Shown: positions 32,716-40,469 of the stretch, one piece after another
Layout of the letters: every line of letters starts with the position of its first letter
Numbering within the stretch: position 1 is the stretch's first letter
NCBI GenBank assembly: GCA_016215025.1
Contig: JACRMI010000130.1
Coordinates: forward strand, 1 to 58,524
Direction of reading: 5' to 3'
Origin: Chloroflexota bacterium
GTDB lineage: Bacteria > Chloroflexota > Anaerolineae > UBA4142
Length of the DNA: 58,524 nt
Notes under the pieces: model-generated
The model's database searches: none
What the model was told of the DNA's origin: nothing
Seen by the model: only the letters and a program-made list of their open reading frames with translations
Made by a program: the position numbers and the translations under genes

Positions 32716-33461
32716 AACGGGGACACATTCTCATTCTGGTTTTGATCGCGCTAGCAGCCATTTCTCTCTTGGGATGCAATGCGCTCGGACTCGGTTCGCC
32801 CCAATCGCTTCAAATTCGTGCGACGGCAACGGCAACCATTCGCCCTCCCTTCACGCCGCGTCCGACCGATACGCCGTGGCCGACCTTTACTCCCGTGCCG
32901 ACCGCTATACCGGTAACGCCGGGTGTACTGAGCGGTGTGATCTCATCCACCGTCAACGTGAGAATCGGTCCGGGGACAAACTATCCCGCCATCACAAAAT
33001 TGAACAAGGGAACCAAGATCAGCGTGCGTGGACGTGACATCGAAAGTCAATGGCTCGTCCTCATTCCGCCTCCTAATGGTTGGGTCAATCGCGATTACAT
33101 CACGCTGAATAGTGATCCCAATAGTCTGCCTATCATTGACGCGCCGCCGACACCAATCCCCACGCCGACCTTTGCGCCATCGGCAACGCCCCAGCCAACC
33201 GCGACGCCGTCGATGTATGTGGACTTTCGTTCGGATGCACCCTGGGTCATCGCGGGACAATGTACGACGCTGCGCTGGGATGTGGAAGGGGTACGGGGAG
33301 TGCATTTCAATGGGCAAGGTCAACCTGGGCACGGATCGCAAGAAGTGTGCCCTGGGCAAACCCAGACCTTTGTCCTGCATGTGGTTTTGAATTCAGGCTA
33401 TCTCGATCGCGCGATTACCGTCGCCGTGTTGCCTGCTCCACCCACCCAAACGAAACCCTGA
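32712..33461 (+). CDS. SH3-domain lipoprotein with Pro/Thr stalks
   Basis: 249 residues. The lipobox LLGC is at about residues 19-22, and a PT-rich stalk follows. An SH3b-type domain (STVNVRIGPGTNYPAITKLN to GWVNRDYITL, about 78-138) is followed by another stalk and a C-terminal Ig-like domain that begins DAPWVIAGQCTTLRWDVEG. SH3b domains bind cell-wall peptides. It may anchor the pilus machine at the envelope. The start overlaps the TadG-like gene. Confidence 0.75.
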   Translation: MKRGHILILVLIALAAISLLGCNALGLGSPQSLQIRATATATIRPPFTPRPTDTPWPTFTPVPTAIPVTPGVLSGVISSTVNVRIGPGTNYPAITKLNKGTKISVRGRDIESQWLVLIPPPNGWVNRDYITLNSDPNSLPIIDAPPTPIPTPTFAPSATPQPTATPSMYVDFRSDAPWVIAGQCTTLRWDVEGVRGVHFNGQGQPGHGSQEVCPGQTQTFVLHVVLNSGYLDRAITVAVLPAPPTQTKP

Positions 33462-33470
33462 TCGGCTGAA

Positions 33471-33857
33471 GTGAAGATGCTAAAGACATTGCTCATTCTC
33501 GTGCTCGTGTCAATCGTGCTCACCAGCGCGACGACACAGAATCCTGGAACGGAGATTCCAGAATCCGCGTGGAGGACAATTCAAGAGGATTATCTCGAAT
33601 GGATTCATCCGCCCAGGCTGGCTGGACCTTGCGCGGAATGGCCCGTAATAAAAGTGGAGTGGATCATGCCGCGTGGAGTGTCAGGTAAACGTCCAGTGGT
33701 TTGGTTGAGGGCGGATGGCAAGTTTGCGGCGATTCTCGGACTCACCGATGCTCAAGCCGATTGGATCGGTGGAACGGTTTTTGCGCAGCCGTCGATGGTT
33801 TTGCGTGATGTGTCGATCTATCGGCTCTGCCGAGTATCGGCAATTACACCGTGGTAG
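33471..33857 (+). CDS. Small exported protein of unknown function
   Basis: 128 residues (GTG 33471 or ATG 33477, neither with a good site). A signal peptide (LLILVLVSIVLTSATTQN) is followed by an unrecognised domain of about 100 residues with three Trp and two Cys. It bridges the pilus and T4SS groups and lies 22 bp before the first VirB2-like gene. Confidence 0.5.
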   Translation: MKMLKTLLILVLVSIVLTSATTQNPGTEIPESAWRTIQEDYLEWIHPPRLAGPCAEWPVIKVEWIMPRGVSGKRPVVWLRADGKFAAILGLTDAQADWIGGTVFAQPSMVLRDVSIYRLCRVSAITPW

Positions 33858-33878
33858 ATAGTGTGAGCGAGGTGCTCT

Positions 33879-34163
33879 GTGGCATACCACATCATAGCAT
33901 TGACAGCTTGGTTTTTGCTTGATCCCTTCGGCGAATTGCGTGGCGTCGTTGCCGAAGTATTGACCGTCGTCATTCAAATCACGGCGGCTTTGCTTGCGCT
34001 CGCGATTGCGACGGGCTTTCTCGAAGCGCAAATGAGTTACGTCGCCGGCGCGCCATCCGTCCTCAGCGCACTCTGGTTCAAAATTGGCGCGGTGATTATT
34101 TGTCTGGTCATTGCGTTAACGGCGGTCTCGATCAGCAACACGCTGGTCGGTATTCTATTCTGA
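33879..34163 (+). CDS. VirB2/TrbC-like small membrane protein (copy 1)
   Basis: 94 residues from GTG 33879. There are two hydrophobic segments (VVIQITAALLALAIATGFLE and IGAVIICLVIALTAVSIS) with a short loop between them, as in VirB2/TrbC pilins. It aligns with the next protein: ALLALAIATGF--AQMSYVAGAPSVLSALWFKIGAVIICL against ILLAVGIATNF--GMAETMAGRPGGLATTWMRIAGIVLCF. It has no signal peptide, unlike the next copy. Probably a T4SS pilin or channel subunit. Confidence 0.6.
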   Translation: MAYHIIALTAWFLLDPFGELRGVVAEVLTVVIQITAALLALAIATGFLEAQMSYVAGAPSVLSALWFKIGAVIICLVIALTAVSISNTLVGILF

Positions 34164-34183
34164 AACATGAAAGGAGTTACACC

Positions 34184-34600
34184 ATGATTCGTTTACTTCG
34201 CGCACGCCTGGGGCGTTGGGTGGATGATCCCACTGCGCGTGCGCGCGTGATTGGCTTACTGGGTGCGCTCGTCTTGATCTTTGCGCAACAGGGGATCGCC
34301 TTCGCAGGCGACCCGCAACCAGGTGGCATGAGCGATGCGATTGCCAATCTCGCTAAGATGTTGATTGACGGCATCATCGCGCTCGCGGCGATTTTGCTGG
34401 CGGTTGGCATCGCCACCAATTTTGTTACGGGCATGGCAGAAACGATGGCGGGACGACCCGGTGGACTCGCCACGACTTGGATGCGGATTGCCGGCATCGT
34501 GTTGTGCTTCGTGGGCGCGATCTTCACCATCACCATCGCCAACACGATCATCGACACCCTCAAAGCGTACAAGAGCACGGGCGGAATTACGTTGCCCTGA
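34184..34600 (+). CDS. VirB2/TrbC-like membrane protein (copy 2)
   Basis: ATG 34184 with AAGGAG 34169-34174; 138 residues. A signal-type segment ends in GIAFAGDPQPGG (AFA/GD cleavage). Two hydrophobic helices (MLIDGIIALAAILLAVGIAT and IAGIVLCFVGAIFTITIANT) follow, joined by a loop with MAETMAGRPGGLA. This is the classic TrbC/VirB2 layout. It is the best candidate for the conjugative pilin. Confidence 0.7.
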   Translation: MIRLLRARLGRWVDDPTARARVIGLLGALVLIFAQQGIAFAGDPQPGGMSDAIANLAKMLIDGIIALAAILLAVGIATNFVTGMAETMAGRPGGLATTWMRIAGIVLCFVGAIFTITIANTIIDTLKAYKSTGGITLP

Positions 34601-34629
34601 TCGACCAAGGATAAGAAATTATCACGTCC

Positions 34630-37224
34630 ATGCAAACAAGAATGGCTGACACGCGTCTCTTGAAAATCTTGGTGATTGCGATCCTGCTGGGCGCGGGAGC
34701 GGTACTACTCATCCCTTCGGGCACGGTGTTTGCTGCCCCTCCTGCGCAAGGACCAACGCCACCGCCGACATCTCCACCCTCTGGTGGTGGTGATCCAATT
34801 ACGCAGATCATCAATCAAATCATCCAGTTTCCGTTCGAGAATTTGGTCGAGGCGCTCCAGAACGCAGCCAAGTCGATTCTCACTGGAACGATCACGCCCT
34901 TGGAATCCTTCTTCTCGGCGTCGATTGGGCGTTGGCTCACGTCCAGCCCTGGCATTGTTACGCCAGGTGGAGGCATAGCCCAAGGGGATGACGTGATGGG
35001 ACCTGCATGGCAACTCATGGTCAAAGTCGCGGTGCTCTTGTGGCCGTTAACCCTCGCGATCATCGCTGCGATTGCGGCGAAGGACGCCGTCGCCGCGGCA
35101 TCGTGGGGCATCGGCGACCTCAAAGAAGCGCTGGGCGGTTGGCTCATTGCCGTCGTGTTGAGCGCAACGAGTTTATATTGGATGGATTTGACCAACCGTT
35201 TCACGAATGCGACGACGATGACCATCCTCAATATGAGTTTTGTCGGCGAAGCCGGGTTTCAACCGAACGCGCTCACGGCACTTGTGTTTGGAACGGCAGG
35301 GCTGTTGCTTGCGTGGGTCTCGATGCCGGCCGCCCTCATCGTCGTGATCTTCGTCATCCTGATGGGACTGGCGGTACTCAGTTCGCTGATCTTTCAATTT
35401 CTCGCGCGGTTTGTCATTCTTTACATTCTGGTTGCGCTTGCTCCAGTGGTCATCATCCTGGGTGTGCTCCCGCCGCTGAGTTGGTTCCGCTATATGTGGT
35501 TGCGTGGATTCATCATGGTCGAAGTGATTGGTCCGATCAACGCGCTCTTGTTGAAACTGGTGATGGTGCTCACAGTGCGCGGGACATCGAACGATCCTAT
35601 TACCGCGTTTGTGAATTTCATCGGTGCGATTGGAGTCTTGAGCATTCTGATCACCGTCGATGGCGTCATCATCAAAGGTGTGTTCGGCGCGGCGGAAGAA
35701 GTGATGCAGAAAGCGGTGAGCACGGTGCAGGGTCTGGGAACGCTTGCCGTCGCGGGAGTAACGGCACTTGCAGGCGGCGCGATTGCTGGAAGTGCAGTTG
35801 GCGCAGCGAGTACGTCGAGCACGACAGCAGCGAGCGGCGCTGGAACCAGTGGGAACGCGAATGCCCTTGGTTCAATGTCAGGAACTGGAAACACGGCAGT
35901 CACGGGTGCAAGACCGTCGACTGTCGCGCGCAACGCATTTAATCCTGGCGCGGCACTGCGTGGCGCGGGTGACGTGCTCTTTCGCCAACCTGGGATGCTC
36001 GGTAGTGTTGGCGCTGCCATGCGGTCCGTCGGCGGCACGATGGAGCAACGCGCACGTGACGACCAAGCGCAATCCAGATGGTCGGCAAATCAAACCAGAC
36101 CAGGCGGTACATCGTCGGGGAATCGGACTCCAGGCGGAAGCCCCCGACCGAGAAATCCTAGTCCATCCAACACGCCAAGCAGTCCTGGGGTAATGAACAA
36201 CCCAACGCCGACACCGAAGGAAAGTACGACAAATGTAAATCAAAACTCGAACGCCAGCCCGAATCCATTGGACTCTGGGAGTTCACTCGGCAATAACCCA
36301 GGTTCGACGAAGGCTAAAAACACGAATTCGCCTAATGAGAATATGCAAGTGTCAGGTCCCGTATCACGAAATGTGCCTGCAACCCAGGTTCCTACAACGG
36401 ACAGGAACACCAATGCAGTGGATGCGATTAGTGGAAATCGCACCGATGCTGGGATTCCAAACAACATCATGCCGCCACCGCAAACGCCTTCGGTCTCGCC
36501 GATGGGAGATTCGCTTCCACAGACTTCGTTACCCGGTAGCACGAGTCCGGTGAATGCAAGCCGACCTGCGCTGTCAGGCGAAGCAGAAAATGTTGCGGCG
36601 ATGCTGCCCACGCCACTCGGTGAACGAGCAAGTGCATTCGCCTCGCTCTATTCCGATCCGAATCAACAAGTCGCCGCGGCGCGCGGCGTCGCCGATGCGT
36701 TCAGCCAAGTGAATTCCAAGGGGCAAGGCTTTTACGATATTGGATGGCAAGGCGCGGCATGGGATCGCAGCATGGCTCCCGTAATGGCCTCTGCACGCCA
36801 AGGTTTGCCGCTTGAAACGATGGCGCAGGATGCCGGGTTCGGGGGAAACGTCGGCGGCTTTCTCGCGAATCGAATGCTCGACCAACGCCAACCAACTTTG
36901 GATGTGCCTGCTCAAGCGGTGCCCTGGCATCCGCAAATGGCACCGCATGATTGGGAGATGGGAAGCGCCGTATCGAATGCGCTCGGGAATCAAATCAGTC
37001 AAGGCGCAGCCGCCCGCGTTTATCACGAGGTTCGTTCGCCCGAATCCGGGGGTGGTTGGAATGCCGGCACGCAATTCGTTCAAACTGTCCAAGGAATATT
37101 GCAACAACCCCCAACGGATGCACTGAATGCCCTCGGTAAGCGACTTGCCGAGATGGAATCACGCGGTCTTGTGTCGCCACGCGCGATGACGCTATGGCGC
37201 GCCAATGTGAAAGCGAAATCATAG
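34630..37224 (+). CDS. VirB6/TrbL-like polytopic membrane protein
   Basis: 864 residues. It has a signal-like N-terminus (GAVLLIPSGTVFAAPPAQGP), a Pro-rich stretch, about six to seven membrane segments between residues 130 and 390 (VLLWPLTLAIIAAIAA, LLLAWVSMPAALIVVIFVIL, FVILYILVALAPVVIILGVL), and a long Gly/Ser/Asn/Pro-rich tail (about 390-650). A C-terminal folded part (about 650-864) with ASLYSDPNQQVAAARGVADAF follows. This matches VirB6/TrbL proteins of conjugative T4SS, which form the inner-membrane channel. The tail may face the cytoplasm or surface; its role is unknown. Confidence 0.8.
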   Translation: MQTRMADTRLLKILVIAILLGAGAVLLIPSGTVFAAPPAQGPTPPPTSPPSGGGDPITQIINQIIQFPFENLVEALQNAAKSILTGTITPLESFFSASIGRWLTSSPGIVTPGGGIAQGDDVMGPAWQLMVKVAVLLWPLTLAIIAAIAAKDAVAAASWGIGDLKEALGGWLIAVVLSATSLYWMDLTNRFTNATTMTILNMSFVGEAGFQPNALTALVFGTAGLLLAWVSMPAALIVVIFVILMGLAVLSSLIFQFLARFVILYILVALAPVVIILGVLPPLSWFRYMWLRGFIMVEVIGPINALLLKLVMVLTVRGTSNDPITAFVNFIGAIGVLSILITVDGVIIKGVFGAAEEVMQKAVSTVQGLGTLAVAGVTALAGGAIAGSAVGAASTSSTTAASGAGTSGNANALGSMSGTGNTAVTGARPSTVARNAFNPGAALRGAGDVLFRQPGMLGSVGAAMRSVGGTMEQRARDDQAQSRWSANQTRPGGTSSGNRTPGGSPRPRNPSPSNTPSSPGVMNNPTPTPKESTTNVNQNSNASPNPLDSGSSLGNNPGSTKAKNTNSPNENMQVSGPVSRNVPATQVPTTDRNTNAVDAISGNRTDAGIPNNIMPPPQTPSVSPMGDSLPQTSLPGSTSPVNASRPALSGEAENVAAMLPTPLGERASAFASLYSDPNQQVAAARGVADAFSQVNSKGQGFYDIGWQGAAWDRSMAPVMASARQGLPLETMAQDAGFGGNVGGFLANRMLDQRQPTLDVPAQAVPWHPQMAPHDWEMGSAVSNALGNQISQGAAARVYHEVRSPESGGGWNAGTQFVQTVQGILQQPPTDALNALGKRLAEMESRGLVSPRAMTLWRANVKAKS

Positions 37225-37239
37225 AAGGACAACAAAACG

Positions 37240-37641
37240 ATGCAAGCATTTAACCACACCCGTCAACGCTATTTGGCCGAACATGGGCCAGTGGCTGGGC
37301 GACCTTGGGCACGGATGCGCGGCCTGATCGGACGCGCATCGCTTCAGCCGAACGAAGGATTGTTGCTCTTGGGCACTAAAGGCATCCACACGATTGGAAT
37401 GCGTTTCCCGATTGATGTTCTATTCCTGAATGCAGATGGCTGGGTGATTCATTCGATTCATGGTTTGAAACCGTTTCGCCTCAGCCCGTACGTGAAGAAC
37501 GCCACGATGGTGATCGAATTAGCCGCTGGCGTACTGCGTGAAACCGGAACGCAAGTAGGCGATTGGATCAAAGTGACTCGACTCAGCCGTGTGACGACCC
37601 AGCGACTGAGCAACACTGGTTCCGTCAGAGAAACCGCGTAG
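37240..37641 (+). CDS. DUF192-family protein
   Basis: 133 residues with the DUF192 pattern: MRGLIGRASLQPNEGLLLL, IHTIGMRFPIDVLFLNADG, LSPYVKNATMVIELAAG and VGDWIKV. The family has no settled biochemical role; its fold is a small beta barrel, and many members are exported. No signal peptide is seen here. It lies in the T4SS operon, 15 bp after virB6. Confidence 0.85.
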   Translation: MQAFNHTRQRYLAEHGPVAGRPWARMRGLIGRASLQPNEGLLLLGTKGIHTIGMRFPIDVLFLNADGWVIHSIHGLKPFRLSPYVKNATMVIELAAGVLRETGTQVGDWIKVTRLSRVTTQRLSNTGSVRETA

Positions 37642-37643
37642 CC

Positions 37644-38240
37644 ATGCAAATTCAATTCCCGCGTCGCATTCAAATGGGCTTTCGCCCATGGTACGGACTG
37701 ACACTGCGTCAACTCGCTTACCTGGTGATCGCAGGCATCACCGCCGGCGCGATTGTCCTTTTCGGTCCAGGGCACGGTAATGATTTGCTGGTTCGTGTGC
37801 TTATCGGACTTGGAATCATCTCGCTGGGTGTCACAATTGCTTTCTTCCGTAAGGACGGCTTGAGCGCCGAACAGTGGCTCGTGACCCAGCTCAAATTCTG
37901 GACGCATCCGCAAAAGCGCGTGTGGACGCGCAACGATGCAGAGAGTACGTCCACGCGGGATCAAGTCGCCGAGATTGCGATTGACGAACCGAATCCGAAT
38001 GGAGCACACGCCAATCCGAGGACTGCCGATTACGGAATTGAGCAAGATGCGCAAGCGCTGCAAAGCGTGTCACATGTGAGGTTGCTCCGACCAAGCGCAC
38101 CCGCAATCTCCGCAACGCCGGCCGTCGTCGTGCTGATCGACATGGCAATGCTGCTGGCGCTGTTTTCGCTGGTTGTTTATCTCGGACGCGGCGGTCTGAG
38201 CGAAATCCAAGGGTGGTTTCAATTTCAAATTGGAAGGTGA
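37644..38240 (+). CDS. PrgI-like membrane protein (T4SS, VirB3-like)
   Basis: ATG 37644; 198 residues. MQIQFPRRIQMGFRPWYGLTL followed by RQLAYLVIAGITAG is the PrgI-family start, with two membrane segments (about 25-45, 50-65), a soluble part and a third membrane segment (VVVLIDMAMLLALFSLVVYL) near the C-terminus. PrgI proteins accompany VirB4 in Gram-positive conjugation modules and probably anchor it at the membrane. VirB4 lies 1.5-2.2 kb downstream. Confidence 0.8.
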   Translation: MQIQFPRRIQMGFRPWYGLTLRQLAYLVIAGITAGAIVLFGPGHGNDLLVRVLIGLGIISLGVTIAFFRKDGLSAEQWLVTQLKFWTHPQKRVWTRNDAESTSTRDQVAEIAIDEPNPNGAHANPRTADYGIEQDAQALQSVSHVRLLRPSAPAISATPAVVVLIDMAMLLALFSLVVYLGRGGLSEIQGWFQFQIGR

Positions 38241-38375
38241 ATGATGTGTCGAATGTTCAACCGAATCTTGACGTACGGATTCGCGCCACCCAACTGGGTG
38301 AACCCATTGTACGACAAGGGATTCCGCGATTCGCGTACGGGTGCGATAGACATTATTTACAGAGGCATTTGCTGA
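38241..38375 (+). CDS. Possible 44-aa small protein between prgI and the glycosidase gene
   Basis: ATG 38241 comes directly after the PrgI stop, with TGGAAGG at 38231-38237, and the frame ends at TGA 38373-38375. The product is Asp/Arg/Tyr-rich with NWVNPLYDKGFRDSRTG and two Cys. No hydrophobic segment or family is recognised. The tight spacing on both sides (three bases to the next ATG) supports it. Confidence 0.4.
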   Translation: MMCRMFNRILTYGFAPPNWVNPLYDKGFRDSRTGAIDIIYRGIC

Positions 38376-38378
38376 TTC

Positions 38379-39686
38379 ATGTTTGCACAGGCCAATTTCC
38401 AATTGTTCATAGCGATTGTCGTCACCCTTGCCATCGCGCTTGGTCTGGCATGGTTTGGGGCAACCGGCTTCCCGAACGTATCTGGCGAATATGCGCCATT
38501 CGCTCCGACACTTGAACGAGTCAAGCCACTTCAACAAGGCACGGGATTGACTGCGACCACGTATCCAACGTCGAGTGCGGCAACAATGACGACGGACGAT
38601 CGCGCCAAGCCAACGTCAATCGCTACACCTATACCGAGCAAGACGGTATCTGTCACGACTACAGCCACTCTTGCGCGTCCAGCAGCGAAAACGCCGACAC
38701 CCATCCGCGTGGTGGTGAACACGCAGAAACGTTCCTGGGTTTACTATCACGGACCCGCGACCTATGTGAGAGCCGATGCGTTTGCCCCTTTGCCCTTGGC
38801 AAGTTTTCCGCGTCCAACCGGTGACAATGGACGCGGATTACATTGGTTCCCGACGACCTACCAGACTCGCGCCGTGATAGATCGGTTCATTCCCGAACTG
38901 GATGCGATGAAAATTCGATGGTTGGTTATTCTACAAGGCATGGATGATTGGAACATCGTCGCGAATGACTATCTGATCGATCAGCTTCTCAAAGCCGGGA
39001 TTATGCCTATCGTACGGATTGATCGGCAGGTCGGCAAAATGGATTGGGGTCGCTTGGGCTGGATTGTCGCGCGCTATCGCGACCGCGGCGTGCGATACTT
39101 TCAACTCTTCAACGAACCGAATGCCATCGAAGAGTGGGGCACATCCGAATTGCCGACGCCCGAACAATTTGTCACATATTGGATTCAGGGTGCCGAGGTC
39201 ATCGCAGCGAATGGTGGATTCCCAGGATTTGCGCCGATGTCACCCCAGCCAGACGATTCGGATCTCGCTTTCTTCCGGGACGCATTGGAAGGGTTAAAAC
39301 GACTTGGACGCTTTGATCTCGCCAATTTGATGTGGCTATCGGTTCACAACTACGGCGACTTCGATCCGAGTCACCCCACCGATGATGGCTTTTTTCGCTA
39401 TCGCAGTTACGACGCGCTGGTGCGACAGGTATTTGGCGGGAGTTTACCCATGATCATCACCGAAGGCGGACTAGGAAATGCAGAACAAATGACGTACGCG
39501 ATTGCGTCGATGTATCGATTTGTAGCGAAAGAACGTGAGCCGTTCTTGCTCGTGTTCGCGCCGTGGTTGATTGGCAATGCGGTCGGCGGCGGTCACGATG
39601 CAAGATGGGAATCCGCGGCGTGGTTTACGGGAACGTTGAGCCAGGTGCGACCGCGCAATGTGGTCGAGCAAGCGAAAGGGCAATGA
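38379..39686 (+). CDS. Membrane-anchored TIM-barrel glycoside hydrolase
   Basis: 435 residues. An N-terminal anchor (LFIAIVVTLAIALGLAWFGA) is followed by a Thr/Pro linker and a catalytic domain from about residue 140. YFQLFNEPNAIEEW carries the acid/base Glu (about 247) and SLPMIITEGGLGNAEQ the nucleophile Glu (about 361), the clan GH-A pattern of beta-glycanases (GH5/GH39-like). It sits in a T4SS operon and may open the cell wall or capsule for the secretion channel, a role often taken by VirB1. The substrate is unknown. Confidence 0.8.
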   Translation: MFAQANFQLFIAIVVTLAIALGLAWFGATGFPNVSGEYAPFAPTLERVKPLQQGTGLTATTYPTSSAATMTTDDRAKPTSIATPIPSKTVSVTTTATLARPAAKTPTPIRVVVNTQKRSWVYYHGPATYVRADAFAPLPLASFPRPTGDNGRGLHWFPTTYQTRAVIDRFIPELDAMKIRWLVILQGMDDWNIVANDYLIDQLLKAGIMPIVRIDRQVGKMDWGRLGWIVARYRDRGVRYFQLFNEPNAIEEWGTSELPTPEQFVTYWIQGAEVIAANGGFPGFAPMSPQPDDSDLAFFRDALEGLKRLGRFDLANLMWLSVHNYGDFDPSHPTDDGFFRYRSYDALVRQVFGGSLPMIITEGGLGNAEQMTYAIASMYRFVAKEREPFLLVFAPWLIGNAVGGGHDARWESAAWFTGTLSQVRPRNVVEQAKGQ

Positions 39687-39779
39687 GCCAATTGTTCAAT
39701 TGCCAATTCGCCAAACTGAAAACTGTTGCGGGTTTTCTTGGGCTCATTGGTTAATTGGCAAATTGGGATTTGATTGACT
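39681..39779. repeat. AT-rich inverted repeat between glycosidase and virB4
   Basis: CAATGAGCC (39681-39689) and GGCTCATTG (39741-39749) are reverse complements; flanking CAATTGCCAATT and AATTGGCAAATTG add further pairing. This is another island of short degenerate repeats. Confidence 0.55.
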
Positions 39780-40469
39780 ATGCCAAATAAACCAGGATTA
39801 CCTTCTACTCAAGAACATATTCTCGCGCAAGTCGTACGCGACAACACGATCATTTTACGCAGTGGCGAACTCGCCGCCGTCGTCGAAGCCGAAGGGTTTG
39901 ATCTGACGCGTCTTTCAGACAGCGCCCGGGCTGGTCTGATCGCACAGTATGGGAATTTTTTGCTCACCCTACGCTTCCCGTATCAAATCGTCGTCGCGCG
40001 GAAAAGACAACGTCTGGAAGAATATCTCGCCTACGTGGATAGCGAAGCGCAAAAGCGTCAACACGAAGGAAACGGTGCGTATGCCCAAGCCTTGTATGGT
40101 TGGGTCAACTTTATGATGGACGTGGTGCGCCAGGTGAATCCGCAAGCGCCATTGTATCTTTTCGTCTTGCCCTACGATCCGATTGCGCCAGAGGATCGGG
40201 TGCGCGGACACGTCACGCTTACGACGGATAAGTATCAGCGCGCCATCGACGAATTGAAACATCGGACCGATCAAGTGATTCGGGGTCTAACGCGAATTGG
40301 AATTGGTAGCCGCCGACTCGCCGATCAAGATCTCGTCTTTGTTCTCCATCGGGTCTATCACCCTTCGATTCCGGATTACCGCGTGCCGCCTACTTTGCGC
40401 GTCAAGAGCCTGATCGCATCTACCGATGCCGGGATGTCATTGCAAGGAGAACTTGATGCCGATGAATAA
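39780..40469 (+). CDS. VirB4/TraC N-terminal domain as a separate protein
   Basis: 229 residues from ATG 39780. ILRSGELAAVVEAEGFDLTR, LIAQYGNFLLTLRFPYQIVV and RQRLEEYLAYVDSEAQKRQ match the N-terminal domain of VirB4/TraC ATPases. The nucleotide-binding part is absent and is provided by the next gene, which overlaps it by 14 bp. VirB4 thus seems to be split into two polypeptides. Confidence 0.7.
   Translation: MPNKPGLPSTQEHILAQVVRDNTIILRSGELAAVVEAEGFDLTRLSDSARAGLIAQYGNFLLTLRFPYQIVVARKRQRLEEYLAYVDSEAQKRQHEGNGAYAQALYGWVNFMMDVVRQVNPQAPLYLFVLPYDPIAPEDRVRGHVTLTTDKYQRAIDELKHRTDQVIRGLTRIGIGSRRLADQDLVFVLHRVYHPSIPDYRVPPTLRVKSLIASTDAGMSLQGELDADE

Noticed and set aside
35007..35942. 311-aa plus-strand frame in another phase of virB6
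   Set aside because: Arg/His/Cys-rich composition typical of an out-of-frame shadow, while the virB6 frame has clear membrane segments.
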